Positions 10,109 to 23,103 of a DNA stretch of 64,000 nucleotides are shown here, one piece after another. The stretch spans positions 52,267,777 through 52,331,776 of the forward strand of contig OX439050.1 in assembly GCA_949317995.1 (NCBI GenBank), written 5' to 3'. Position 1 is the first letter of the stretch. Each line of letters begins with the position of its first letter. A program made the position numbers and the translations under genes. Source of the stretch: Acholoe squamosa. Taxonomy: Eukaryota; Annelida; Polychaeta; Phyllodocida; Polynoidae. The notes under the pieces were generated by a model, which saw only the letters and a list, made by a program, of their open reading frames with translations, was not told the origin of the DNA and did no database searches.

Positions 10109-11919
10109 TAGCATCATGGAAATGTAAGATAAAAAGGAAGAGGATTTTGCAGAAGCTAAAATGAGAGATTGGACAGAGGCCACTGCATCTTCAAAGCACG
10201 CAGGAATGTTGATTCTCAAGTGTTCATTGATCATATCTATTCAGTGAAATATATCATTTATTATTATCCTTTCCTTGAAATGGTGAAATTTGTCTTAATC
10301 TATATGATATGTTGCAAGAATTTATTGTTCAAACTTATAACAATAGAATTAAAAAAAAGAAACTCATATCTCATAAGCTGTGTTTTTGAACACCTTCTAT
10401 ATATGGAATAATTGGCCATTATATTATGTCTCCAAGAGATGAAGGTTTTTGACTGGAGGTTTGTGACCGGATGTAATGGATCCATTTTTCCTGTTAGCTA
10501 GAGTAGGTTATCACAAGTAAACAGATTGTAAATCACATATTTCTGTCAAAAAAAAGGAATAGTTAGATAAAAGCGGTTCCAATGCCCTTTCGTCTAACAT
10601 AAATGAAGGTTTCTGACCATTGTGACTGGCCAAATTAAATTTTACTGTTTACTGTTTACTGCTGTCCTAGTTCTTTTATGTAACCTTTCTAGCTGATAGA
10701 TAAAGATAGAGTTTACTGTCATTTATGATTTATTGACTGAAAACCTGAAATAACATGCCGTGGCTAATAGGGAAGGTGGGTTTTACCGAGGCCTTCATTT
10801 CTGGGACAGGGAATATCCAAAATGTTACCTAAATGAAAGATGTGGAAACCGTCTTTTCATAGGAATGTAAAGAAAGGATGTGTCTTGTCCTGAAATTATT
10901 TTTGTCAACAATTTTAAAAGATAAAAGTTGACAAATACACAGGGATATTGGTATTTCTACCCCCCTCTCCTAGTTCATAACTTACAAAGTAGATTAGTCA
11001 TGAATTTTACAGTGGGTCAAGAATCAAAAGTTTTCCATTTGGGGATAAAGTGTTCCTCAGAAATATCATTTCAGTTGAAAGGGTGGACTACAACAGACAA
11101 GATTATTTTGTTTGCAATGTATCACACTTTATTTCAACAATGGGGAAACCTACTTTGGTCAGTAACATTGGTTATATGCACTTACATATTCCAGTTATTA
11201 TTATTTAGATATTCAAAAATATGCATTTAGTTTCAATAGCATGCACATGTTATGTTCTATATAATTATACTTATTATTTTAAATATCATCATTTGGTTCG
11301 GAACTATAGTCATATAGTTCGTCATCATGTTAACTTTTTTTACATTTACATTATTGGTATGTGTAACATTTAGACATCTATTTTATCATATTAGTAGACC
11401 ATATCTTATAGACAGAAAAGTACACCAAGATATAGTTTGTATAGCTTTAGTTTTAGGAAGTAGAGGAGGGTCTCAGGGGAAATTTACACTTGAGATTTAC
11501 TATCTACTTTTAGGTGTTATGTTATCCGCATTATTTTAATCTAGATTTTTAAATTGAGCTTTAACATGAAAGAAAGTAAAGCATAACATACAATAACAAG
11601 AGCTTAGTGATATATTCTTTTTGAGGTATACATATATATAGGAATATACATTTTCCAATTTTCAATAACTAGACCATTTTAACGTCAAGTCAAATATGTC
11701 CGAACGAGACTGACCAATTAAACCACAGACCACAGCTAACCATTTGCATTGATCCCCATAAGGTGCCTCCTGAAAGAGAGGTGCATTAGAGGTGCAAAAA
11801 TAGTGCAAAACATTGTTTTGCCCCTTTTCATGCTGCTTCCCATGCTGTTTTTAATTGTGTAGACTTGGGCCTCACCCATGGCAATCTTACACCATTAAAA
11901 AATCAATTATATACCAGAC

Positions 11920-11925
<6 letters not shown>
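10109..11925. other. AT-rich stretch without recognised gene
   Basis: The frames at 10928-11230 and 11327-11539 are short, AT-rich and hydrophobic with no family signature. I do not call them. Confidence 0.45.

Positions 11926-11968
<43 letters not shown>
11926..11968. repeat. (AT)n microsatellite
   Basis: Alternating A and T over about 40 bases. It abuts the left end of the TIR element that follows, suggesting insertion into a TA run. Confidence 0.9.
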
Positions 11969-11970
<2 letters not shown>

Positions 11971-11973
<3 letters not shown>

Positions 11974-12562
11974 ACCAGGCAAACAAAAACACCCCTCTGC
12001 AGGGAAATTAAATATCAAAGTTCATCTCAAGATCTTTAAAATGATACATCGTTGGGTTAAATATTCCTAGTAGTTATGTCAGAAACCCTCCTTGAACATA
12101 GGTCGTTATTCATATTTGAAATCGATGATCAAGCTCCAAATACATTGTAAAACATAATAATGTCTAAAAACACAATATCAGCCTTTTTCATATAAAATAC
12201 ATAATAGTACAATGGTTTTTATCATAGATTTTGGTCTAGAAGGAATTTTCCATTTCTGTTTTGGGTTTTTGGTAAATATCCCCAAAAATTGGTATCAAAA
12301 TCTGCAAATTTTGATCATTTGAATGGTTGCCATGGCAACCGGGAACAGGCATATAGGTTGATTTCTCATGAAAAATATTCATTTTACCATCCAAATATGG
12401 GCCATTTCTACTGAAAATGAAACCACTGAATTCTACATAAAAAATTAGCTTAATGTATTTTTATCATGATTTTAGAGTAACTTTGCCCTCCAGTGCCCTC
12501 TGGTGGCCAAATTGGGAATTAAAAATCCCCCGCGGAGGGGTGTTCTCCCTTGATGGGTCACA
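11971..12562. mobile_element. Non-autonomous TIR element with GTGACC...CACCCCTC ends
   Basis: The left end reads GTGACCAGGC then CACCCCTCTGCAGGG. The reverse complement of the right end (12525-12562) reads GTGACCCATC then CACCCCTCCGCGGGG. The imperfect inverted ends span about 38 bp each and the element is about 590 bp. It has no coding frame. Flanking TA bases fit a TA target, but the left flank is a TA microsatellite, so the duplication cannot be proven. Confidence 0.7.
12326..12339. promoter_or_regulatory. Perfect palindromic X-box-like motif (RFX type)
   Basis: GTTGCCATGGCAAC, extended to a 16-bp palindrome at 12325-12340, fits the X-box consensus bound by RFX factors. It lies inside the TIR element, so it may be a chance or mobile copy. 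Function is inferred only. Confidence 0.35.
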
Positions 12563-15500
12563 TATGTAAAACAATAAATTTTCATACACATTGATAACCC
12601 AATAACATATTCACTTCATTATCATAATTGTTCAGATGTACAGCCACTTATCTAATATATATTTGTTTTATACAATTATATCCAACAACTTATTATTTTC
12701 GCTATAACGCAAGAAAACATTATATACTACAACACAGGTATAGCTTTTAAACACTGTACTCACTATACTCCATATTCTATAGCATTATCGTATTTACACT
12801 TAACATGTATATATCAACTATTTTTCCCTACAGTAAACATATCATAATTTATGATAACTTGTATAGCTTAATGATGACCACTGTCAATATAGGCTTCTTC
12901 TTAACTGAAAGGATTTGATAATAGTATCCTTTATTAACATGTGCACAACTTTCACTTAGTTATATTTTTCCCTTGTAACTAGGCCTAGAAAAAATAATTG
13001 TTCTCCAGGGTGTATGAAAACTTAATGCATTATGGGCCTCACCTTAACTCTTCAAGATGTTGCCGTACATTATAAGAATGCTAAGTGAGTTCTTTTTTCT
13101 CCACAAAAATAAGAAATGATTATAATATAACAGATTCACTTGTACATTATATGCAATCAATTAATATACAATCTGTTCTTTTCCTTAACTCCTGTTCAGA
13201 AAGATCAGCATGTACTGTAAAAGTTGTGTACTTACATCTTAGTTTTGAAATTTAATGTGAAACACTATTCCTCCTTCTTTTTTCCTTGCAAGAAAGCATG
13301 TGCATTGAAGCCTCAGTTTTCAGCAATCTTTGAAATCCCAATAAACTGACTAGGTTGATGCAGCTCCAGTTCTGTAGCACAGCTGGATTTTACATTCTTC
13401 CTCACAAACTCCAGCAGATACCATATATACATTTTCACAGATACCACTACTTACCATGATTATAGACTACAGGTTTGTGACCTTCATGGGCATAATATAT
13501 GGGTTATATATAAGAAGATAAAAGATATAAGAGAACTATCAATGTTCTTAAGTTAGAGCACAAACTTATAGTTCTAAGGATTAACAGGGTGCAGGCTGGG
13601 TAGAAAGCACAAAGCGGTACAAGGAGGACGGGATTAGCTGGTTATACTTAGCAAGCTCAAACTCAGTCACTTTTTGGCAAATACTGATTGATTTTAATTT
13701 CAGTAAGTTCTTAGATACTAAGACACAGTATCACTTGGCTAATTTCATCTGGATTCAAACCATTACCTGTAAATTATATTCATCTATAAGCAGCTCATAA
13801 GAAGTTATAGACTTAGGAAAACCCTTTTTATTTTGGGTTTTGTATTCTTGACTTGACAGCATTTGTTCAAAAGCAGACATATTATCTGGATAGATGAATA
13901 ATCAAGTATAGAAAAAGAATTATGATTACTATGAATTTCTCCAGTAATTTGCCAGGAAGTGAAAAGAGTTGGCTTGTAGGCAATACCAGACCAAGGCAGG
14001 TAGGTCAGCAAGGATGGCGTAGCACGATGCATTTTCAATTATCATAGAAACATTCTCAATCATTTTGAAAATAAACCCCAAACCACATTTGCACCTAGGA
14101 TTTATGATTCAGGTTTGTGGTATATAACCATTACACTTTGTCACAGAGTGACAACATTCAACAAAATTTGCTTTCTCAGAAATTCACATGGCTCAATATA
14201 CATATTACAATATTTAAATGCATGAGTTTATTTTATGTTCAATATGATACTTTCCACACATACTTTGTATTATCAATGGCAGTACTGATGGTCAGGCTGG
14301 TGTTATATGGTAATGTTACCAGCTAAGGTAGTAATATAAACTTATACCCTAAGTTCTACTCTTGTTATATTACTCTACAAAATGTGACAGTACAGACAGG
14401 GGGTAGATGAAAAATTTGTCATAGTCTATTTGGCACACAGGAACCTGTTACACAATGGCATACACTTCATAGTCACACACTAAGGCTGGGTATTCTAAGC
14501 AATTTCACTTATATTCCAAATTTGTACATAATATTCATATTCTAAACCTTCCACAAGAGACAATGGGTATATTGATAGTTTCCTCCTATGAGCCACCAAT
14601 ATGTTGGCTATACAAGGTGATTATCTTATCATAACTCTACCATTTTCTAATTATTTTATGAATATATTTATGGAGTTATATGCATCAATAGAATATATTA
14701 TGATGATACACTACTCATCTTTAATTACCTATAACTATTATTATAGATATGTTAATTATGATAAAATGGGTGATAATGAACAGCAGTTGGCCGGGGCATA
14801 ACTGTTGACAAGCATTGTGGTACCTTATTCACAACACTTTTATCTTTCTATACCATACAAGAAGGATGACTGGTGCAGGCATACAATATCTGTCATAGGT
14901 TAGCATCAAAACAATCTATAAATGCAATTCAAATAACTGAATTATTGTTCTTCCTTTCATTGGTGATTATAGAATTTTAAAACTAACCCACCGTGCTCAG
15001 CTTGATCTGGTATTTTTTTTATAGCCCAATGCCTTAGGTTGAGTAACAGTATCATTACATAGTTGGTCAGCTGATAGCAAATTACCATCTCAATTGCTTT
15101 TCAGCAATTGAAATAAATTGGTGCTGGTATAGTAAGGAAATCCTTATAATGACATCACACTTAAGGCTTGAACACTTAAGGGTGAACACTTAAGGCCTTT
15201 GTCACTAAACCAGATCTATATCAGCCTACTACAAATATTGTACAGTAAAATAAATAAAGGCATTTCCTATATGAATGGTGGTCTGCTTGATCAGCTGCCA
15301 CCTGGATTATTGATATGCATCATGGAAATTAATTGCAAAACATGTTCGTTTCCAACTTTGTCAGAAGAAAATATGTTCAAGGATATTGGTGCTTACAAAA
15401 TTGACGGTTGCATATAATGTATGATATTTTGTTTTCAAATCAAAAGTTGATTTTACACTGAACACAGAGGCCAATTGCAACAATAGGCCTATTATCAATT

Positions 15501-15749
15501 TTTCCTACCCCAAAAGGCTTGCTTTTAAACATACACATTGTCTCTTTGTAAAACAAGTAGAAAACTGCCATAGAAATATATTGGGTATGAAGAAAATCAA
15601 ATTAGCTACAGAATGATATAACTATGTTGCTATCATATATCAACATCAAAATCCCTTTGAAATATTCCATGGTCAACATGAAATCCTTTTAAAATATTCC
15701 ATTTTCATAATTTCTTATCGAGACCTATTTTTCGCAGTGATATCGATGT
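12563..15749. other. Intergenic, downstream of the transporter gene
   Basis: AT-rich, with no supported coding frame. The part nearest 15749 should hold the 3' untranslated region of the transporter, but I found no convincing minus-strand polyadenylation signal close to the stop. Confidence 0.45.
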
Positions 15750-16290
15750 TCAGCGGTAGGCCTGATGGGATTGGTCATATCCATGCTGGGGACTGCGGCC
15801 TTGATAATAACCATCCTGACCTTGGTAACCTTGACCTTGATAATAGCCCCCTTGACCTTGATATGCACCTTGACCTCTTTGGAATGCCTGGTTTTCACCT
15901 CCCTGAATTGGGGAATATCCATTTACACAATCTGCTCCGCGTACATCATAAGGTTGGCCCTGATATTCATTTCCTCGTACTGCAGCTCCATCATATGTAT
16001 TATCATTAGATGGGTGACTGTCAGCACCCTGACCTTGATAACCTTGACCTTGGTACCCCTGACCTTCATAAGTATTACCTTCATATTTGGCTTCTGGATA
16101 GCCTTGACCTTGATAGCGCTGATCTGACCCACCACAGCCCTGATAGCCCTGACCAGGATAACCATCACCTTCATAATCCTGACCTTGATACCCATAACCA
16201 CCTTGACCTTGACCTTGACCATGGTAACCTTGACCCTGGGCGTCTTGACCTTCAGCATAACCTCTGCCCTGGTCCATGTAGCTATCTTCA
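15750..16290 (-). repeat. Coding low-complexity tail of the SLC7A4-like gene (YQGQ-type repeats)
   Basis: The final exon encodes, after the last membrane span and an acidic linker, about 170 residues dominated by Gly, Gln and Tyr. YQGQ occurs eight times, with YHGQ, YEGQ and YPGQ variants. At DNA level it is a degenerate array of about 9- to 15-nt units around the plus-strand string CCTTGACCTTGATA. The frame stays open from the splice acceptor to the TGA at 15752-15750. Such composition is typical of disordered, prion-like segments. The tail should face the cytoplasm. Confidence 0.85.
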
Positions 16291-19200
16291 GTGAGATTAC
16301 TCTCAGCTTCTTCATAGGCCTGGTCATACCTGGTGGTCTCTGTGTCCTCTGGTTGGGGGTGGTGCATGGTGGAGTCAGGCCCTGAGCTAAAGGAGCCTGC
16401 ATAGGACACAACCTGACTATACACAGAGAGTGGTTTGTTCTCCAGGCTGTAACGCTGTCCATAACACAGGTAGATAAATATACCTGTAAAAGAAACAGAC
16501 AATAATCACAAGTGGATTTATGTAATACACATGGTAGAAAATATCTCAACTTTTACCAGTCAAACTGGTAAATCACTTCATGACTTCCCCTTAGTGTATG
16601 TTTCGTCAGAAAAGGGATGCTTAATTTCGGTAGCTATCTATTTCTTGTAGGATATGTACTAAATCTTATTTAGTTCAGATACAAACATGCATATATTATC
16701 AATACAGATCAGGTACATCCTACATTGAGACAAATTCTGAGGAGCAATTCTTATTATAAGGTATAAGGGCATTAGTAGATCTAAAACAAGTTATTGAAAG
16801 GGTTGGGGGGGTACAACACAAAAACTCATACACACACTTACCTAGGAAAAGCCAGATTGCTAATCGGATCCAGGTGAGGTAGGAAAGTTTAATCATCATG
16901 GCGATGTTCACCCACATTGACAGTGCCGGTAACAGCGGAACCATCGGCATCTATAAAACAGCATTTGTCTCTTAAACACTAAGAACTTACAAACTATCTA
17001 AACTCAAACTATCTGTCCTCAAGTAACCTCATAAGGACATAAGAAACTGTTTAGTGGGAACCTTATGCTATGTTACAAGATCTTCCTTTTGCTTCCCAAT
17101 TGTGTGCAAGAATAAATACAGATGAATCAGCATTGGCCTTCATGCTGAAGATGAACAGAATTCTTGTGATTTACAATTGGAATGGTTACCAGCAGACTGG
17201 AGTGAACTATTATGCTGGTGACCACTACATCTGCTGGCTAGTTTGTTAGGAAAATTATTATCAATAGATTTTGTATTTAGTTGTGTATATCAGATTATTT
17301 ACAAATTAAAGGTAAGACTTGGCTTTGATGCTAGAAATGCTGATGGTGGAAATGATGATGTCTATTACTTTTTTGTATAAATGTAAAATTATTTACCTGG
17401 AATGTCATAAAGCTGCGGTTCTGTTCGTGCAACAGTAGAATACAGAAGCAGGTTATGATGCCCAGGCTGATTAGGATGAGCAACACGATAGCCCACCAGG
17501 CCCCTGCAGCCAACCACTCGAAACCCAACAGGACCAAAACATTGAAGAACACGAGGAACACGCCCATGCACACCACTGCTGCTGTTGTCGTCGTCTCCGG
17601 TCTGAAGTGCCTCAGAAGGGGCAGCTCCTGGAAGCGCTTTTTAAGTTTTCCAATATCATCATGGCTCTGCGAAGCCTGAATCATCTTCTTTTTATCTGAC
17701 TCCATCCCAGAGCTTCCTTCGTCCATCGATTGCTGTTCTTCAGGTCGGAGTTTGAATTGACAGTGCTGGGCAGTCTGGTACCGAAGGATGATGACCCCTG
17801 CAGCAACCATGGTGAATGAAAGAAGGGTCCCGATGGAGAGAAATTCAACAAGCGCATTGATGTCAATGAGGAGGGCCAAGATGCTGGCAGCGAGACCAAA
17901 TACAACAATGCCAACAAGTGGGGTCTGGGTGCGAGGGTGAACATAGGAGAATACTGCAAACAGAAGACCATCTGATGCCATGGCATAGACTGCCCTAGGC
18001 AAGGCAAACATTGAACCAGTCAGTGATGTGCTGATACCGAACAGAGCACCAACAGCAACCACGACTTTTGGCCAATTGAGGCCACGCTCAGCAAAGGCCA
18101 TGGGGAATGGGGCGGCAACATCAACATCAAAATATGGCACAAGGAGGGTGAGAGAGGAAGAGGACAGCATGTAAAGCACAGTCACAATGGCCATCGCCAG
18201 GCATGTCGCAATGGGTAGGGACTTTTCTGGGTGCTTGGCCTCTTCACCGGCAATAGCAATACCATCAAATCCAATATAAGCATAGAAGCAGGTTGCTGCT
18301 CCAGCCAGGGTTCCTTGGAAGCCATATGGCAGGAAGCCACCATGGCCAGGCTCTTCCCAATTCATGGTGTTACTGTAGGAGAAGCCGACAGTGATGATGA
18401 GGAGGATGACAACCAAGTTAATGATGGTGAACAATGAGTTGAAGTTTACTGAGACCTTAGCTCCGACTGCCACGAAGCCCATCACAATTATGACAGAGAG
18501 CAGTGCGATGAAATCTGGATAGGTACTCAGCATGGGGACATCCATGTGCCCAACATAGGTTAGCGTGGTGTTCCTGATGGCAAAGTTGAAGAGGACGTCG
18601 AATGATCCACTGAAAGCCCTCGCGACAGAAGCCACTCCAACGAGGTACTCCAAAATGTTGTTCCACCCAATGATAAAGGCCCAGAATTCACCAATGGTGA
18701 TGTAGGTGTATGTATAGGCAGAGCCTGCCTTTGGTACCCTGGCTCCGAACTCTGCATAGCAAAGACTGGAGAGAAGTGCTGCAATCCCAGCGAATAGGTA
18801 ACTCAGGACTGCTCCCGGTCCTGCCATATCGCGCACCACAGTTCCAGTCAGGACAAAGATCCCAGCCCCGATCATGTGGCCTATGCCCAATAAGGTTAGG
18901 TCGAAGGTGGTGAGGCAGCGGCGGAGGGGCGTCTCCATAATGTCCTCCTCCAGGGTCTTCTTCCGGTTCACCTTATACCACAAAACCTGTGATAGGCAAA
19001 TGGGAAACAATAATTATAGTCATGGGCAAAGCATGGGTTCTCAGAAAGACTAGATAAAATCAGATGAATTTAGTTTAATTTATCAAACCCAAATATATTT
19101 GGGTTTGATAAATTGCATATAAAATGTATTTGTTTTGCAAAGACTATGAGGGTCAATTACCTAGCAAAGAAAGATAACCTAAATATTTTTGAGAAAAATA

Positions 19201-19819
19201 AGTTGTGAAATTTTCTGACAAAAGTGTTACACTATGGTATTAAATGGTACCTTTTGCTAAGCCCCAGTTTCTGCCTGATTTCACTATCAGAACTGTTAAA
19301 GATAGGCCTATTGGTTATCAGTTGTTTGATCTATCCTTCACTGATGGGTGGTGCCCACTCTATTGATTTATGTCATGGCTGATAAGAACGTCACTATAGA
19401 TTAGTACTAGAACTGCCGTATTCAATGGGGGGCATTGAATACAATGTGTCCGTATTCAATGGGTGTCCGCCATCTTGGATTTTGAACAGATCTGAGCTGT
19501 TTTTCTTTATTTAAAGGCAAAATAAGCCCCTAGGCCATGACATATATGCAAATGTCCATTCCAGGGAATAAATTTGCATCGTATTCACCTCGGTGAGGCC
19601 TGTCCTCATTCAACTCCACCTATAAGGCGTCATTGAATAAGGACAGCCTCACCTCGGTGAATACAATGCAAATTTATTCCCTGGTCATGGACATTTGCTT
19701 ATTTATGCCATATATAATTTTTGCGGTCAAATTATACTCATCCTCGACCGATAGTGGGAGTGATGGTATTTCTAGTGGTTCTAGTGGTTCTAGTACTGAC
19801 TTACCTGTAGCATTGACAT
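15750..19819 (-). CDS. SLC7A4: Cationic amino acid transporter 4-like (SLC7A4), 4 coding exons, 815 aa, with Gly/Gln/Tyr-rich tail
   Basis: Minus-strand exons are 19819-19805 (MSMLQ), 18986-17397, 16950-16842 and 16483-15750. They total 2448 nt, with consistent phases and GT-AG introns of 818, 446 and 358 nt. The ATG has a good context (GCAGCCATG) and an in-frame stop ten codons upstream (19852-19850). The protein is a plasma-membrane-type APC-family permease with multiple membrane spans. METPLRRCLTTFDLTLLG leads into TM1 with GAGIFVLTG, then LCYAEFGARVPKAGSAY with the conserved Glu, and IGFDGIAIAGEEA. The CAT C-terminal domain runs across three exons: FQ, then MPMVPLLPALS and LKLSYLTWIRLAIWLFLG, then IFIYLCYGQRYSLEN. 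The LKLSYLTW and METxLRRC blocks match vertebrate SLC7A4 better than CAT-1 or SLC7A14. The substrate is unknown; vertebrate CAT-4 has no established cationic amino acid uptake. The last 170 or so residues are G/Q/Y-rich and not part of the family. Expression signals were not found. Confidence 0.93.
19548..19698. mobile_element. Foldback element in intron 1 of the SLC7A4-like gene
   Basis: Left arm 19548-19612 and right arm 19633-19698 are near-perfect inverted copies, from GCAAATGTCC through CAGGGAATAAATTTGCAT and TATTCACC to TTCAA. The loop is only 20 bases. The element has no coding frame. It lies 107 bases inside intron 1 from the first coding exon. Partial similarity of the flanking bases suggests longer, older arms. 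Confidence 0.8.
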
Positions 19820-21265
19820 GGCTGCAGCTGCTGTACACTGGCAGTCGACTCAGTCTGTGATCTTAATCCAGAATCCTCCCCGCCTACCTGGAAATACAGT
19901 AATTATCGTTTTTATCAGATTTATGGTTTAAGCAGATATATTAAATATATTCCTAGTCCTCGGCTTCTGTGTGATGCCCACTTGGGCGGACCTAGCTCTG
20001 AACACAAAGGCAATTATAGCTGATTTATTTTAAATTGGGGTGATTTTATGAAGGCACAATCTTGTAGACCCCATGATGTTGGATTAATTCCATTACAGGA
20101 AAATAAAAAATAAAAAAATCAAGGCAACTGTACAAATAATTTTATTTGATTCTTTAGCCTTCATACCATTATGGAATCATCAGATCCGCACAAACAGATT
20201 TGATTTCAGAATTATGGCACATGCAGGTAGAAGATCACAAGATAAATACCATATGATATGCACACTAATGGGTCCCCAGCAGAGAGCCTTGAAACACTAT
20301 GACATGGGATCTTAGAAATAGTCCACCCCAGACAAATACCTTCCAGAGACGAAGGTAAGAGTCCTAAGGGCATCAGAATCCGTGATATTAGATTGCCTGA
20401 GCAGATACATTGCCATACCATTTTACATCCTTAATTGCCAGCAGACCCTGGTTAACACTACATTTGTCAAGCAAAATGAGGTCAAGATTTGAGACCTCTG
20501 ACAAAAAATGAGGACATTATGCAGTAAAATAAAAGACTGCAAGACAGGAGGTCAGAGCAACATTAAGGTACATTGATCAGCATGACACTTAAACTTGTGT
20601 TACTCTCCACTTTACAGAACATCAACAAGGCTTAATATGCATAAGTTCATAAAGGTTCTAACAACCGACTGATCATAGGTCTCTGAATCTTCAATAAAAT
20701 GGCTACTGTGTCAGTTAGGCTTACGACCCAAGCAGTCGCAGCCCTGGTCTCAGAATACTGCTGCACTAATAGGACTCTCAGGTATAGATGAATTGCCTCA
20801 GTAGGTTGTTGGTCTACAGGAGTCAGAGGTGGAGGGGGCTTATTACCCTGTTGTCACACAGCCCCAAATTAGCCTTATACTCTTGGAAACTGCAGGCCCC
20901 AGCACACCGGTTATCATGACTAACGACCTATGCCGAGTCAGCAATTTTCATCTGATACATGTTATTGGTGCAGATGTCGAGTGGTGATGATGAGCACGAA
21001 AATAGCCGAAGCAACACATGATGCCTCCAGGTTTCCAGGCCAATCCATAAATGATGTCACACCGGAGGGAGTGGGCCATGCCTCCTATACATATAAATTT
21101 CTATAGTAAAAGCATGACAAAGGGGTGGGGGTACCAAAATAGGTCTAAAAAGCGTGATATGATTTGTGGATCAACCCTTAGGCCCTATCTTCCTTTGTTA
21201 TCTTGAAAAATGGACCGATGCAGTGCTGGTGCATAGACAGATTTTACTCAGGTATTTCATGTGCC

Positions 21266-21289
21266 AGAGAGAGAGAGAGAGAGAGAGAA
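21266..21289. repeat. (GA)n microsatellite
   Basis: About 12 GA units. Confidence 0.9.
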
Positions 21290-21735
21290 GCTCTCCAAGT
21301 AATTTCATAATATTCTATGGCAGCATCCTGCTCCTCATATGACAGCTATTATACTGGGAAGTTTGCTGCGAAAAACCACAGTATCCTTTTAGAGAAAAAG
21401 ATGTCTCAAGATGAATGTTTCCTTTTTTATCAGGATGAAGCAATTATACAGTTCTCTTAAGGAGTTTCTCATAATTCATATTGGTAAATGGTAATCAAGC
21501 ATTTAAACATTTTGTGGCACCTGAAGGGTTCAGATCTGTTACACTTTAGGTTTGTAAGTAAACGCAGGTGGAGTCTACCCATGCTATACCCTAGATTCCC
21601 GCTGGCCTCACGCCACAATCTCAACAGTCACCTAGCTGGAGTCCCACAGCTTAGAATCTAAATGCAGGCCTTTTTTTATCGTTGAAGGGATTTAACCGAG
21701 AGGGTCCTGAGCATTTTCACTAAATTTCAAATGGT

Positions 21736-21740
<5 letters not shown>

Positions 21741-21793
<53 letters not shown>
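21741..21793. repeat. (TC)n microsatellite
   Basis: About 26 uninterrupted TC units. Confidence 0.95.
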
Positions 21794-21796
<3 letters not shown>

Positions 21797-22834
21797 TCTT
21801 CTATGACAAAGCAAACAGCTTAGGATAACCCATGTCTTCTAACTGACAACCTTGTCAGGGATTTTGCCATTGTGTAATTGTCTACATTTTGGTGAATCAT
21901 GGCGCTAAAGGAACATGGACCGGGTATCAGAAATGGCGGATCCAGAATTCGGAAAATAGTAGGGCACACCCCGTCTCTTTAGTTATAATATGGAGCGTAA
22001 AATAGCCAAATAAACCCATGACCGTTGGACAGAAAATGAAGCCCATGCCTCCATGTCCAAATCTACCTCTGAGCGTTTAACCGTTAAAGGGTTAAATGGT
22101 TGAATGGTTGTGCTGCCCTTTGAAGGGTTAACATGGCAAGGACCAGCTTGTTAGGTTCCCAGGGGGGTGAGAACAGCAATCACTGCCACACCTGTATGGT
22201 GCTAATGTCAATGTTGTCAGGCCTAGTCCATGTAAATGAACGGTGGATTAGATAGAGGTTATTAGATAAGGAATAACCAGGAAGTAAATAGAAGGTAAAT
22301 TTACTTGGTAAGGTCCGCCAACCATTACACACATTGTCATATTGCTATGGATTTACATCAAGCCTGTATTAACTCGAGAGCCATTTCGGGTGAATTCCTA
22401 CACATATAATTCTAACCTAATCCAATTCTTTATTCAGGTACCTTCATTACCTTATATTTGCATGAATGTAATCCAGACTACACAAACATTAGGCTATGTA
22501 AGTATGGGGGGGGGGGGCATCTGCGACATACTTAACATCTTCTCTAGACATCTATACAAGGCCGAAATCTTATCTATAATATATAACCTTTTTATATTTT
22601 CTATAATTCTACTCTGCAGAAGTGCTAGAACAAAACAGTACAGTACATTGCAGCAAAGACAAACGTCTCTACTATCTACGCGACTACAGTATTAGATAGC
22701 CCTGTGTCGCCCTGAATTACTGTTCCTCATTGTATCTGGTTTAAGCCATCTGCTCTGATTGTTCTTCTTCCTCCCTTCTCCTTCCCTTCCCACTTGTTGT
22801 ATCTTGTACCCAGAAGCACTCCAACTACACTGTC

Positions 22835-23103
22835 CTTGAAGCCATTTCTCAAAATGGTACGACTAGACCCCTTCAAATCGTACTGGGATCCCTCATCCTA
22901 ATCCTATCACAGCCTTACATCGACTGGTGTCTGATAACTGCACTTGTATGATTGCCCTTCCAAACCCTATGTAAATATTGCATTAAGTGCTGAACCTACA
23001 GCCCAGTCGCTGTGCAGTACCTACAATCAACAACTCTAACTTTTAGGGTTTCAAATCGTATTGGCTTTGTTAGCTCGTACAATGTTAAGAAATGCCTTCC
23101 AAG
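22835..23103. mobile_element. MITE, GGCATTTCTCA-GTACGACTAGAC family, copy 1 (diverged)
   Basis: About 269 bp, homologous end to end to the elements at 24353 and 44656. The left end has CCATTTCTCAAAATGGTACG and the right end is the inverted AAGAAATGCC. It is more diverged than copy 3. Confidence 0.75.

Larger units (their letters stand above)
19820..22834. other. Upstream region of the transporter and intergenic DNA
   Basis: Bases just upstream of 19819 (minus sense) should be 5' untranslated sequence. No TATA box or start site could be assigned. Further out I see no gene, only a GA run (21266-21289) and a CT run (21741-21793). Confidence 0.45.

Noticed and set aside
9391..10234. Three overlapping minus-strand frames of 174, 218 and 260 codons with repeated QLLVQITNIYVAAACS-like peptides
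   Set aside because: They are the three frames of one 34-bp tandem repeat. The peptide repeat of 34 residues equals three DNA units, with no independent coding signal.
15737..16549. Several plus- and minus-strand frames overlapping the last transporter exon
   Set aside because: They arise because the G/Q/Y repeat coding DNA has few stops in other frames. Only the minus frame that joins exon 3 in phase continues the CAT domain.
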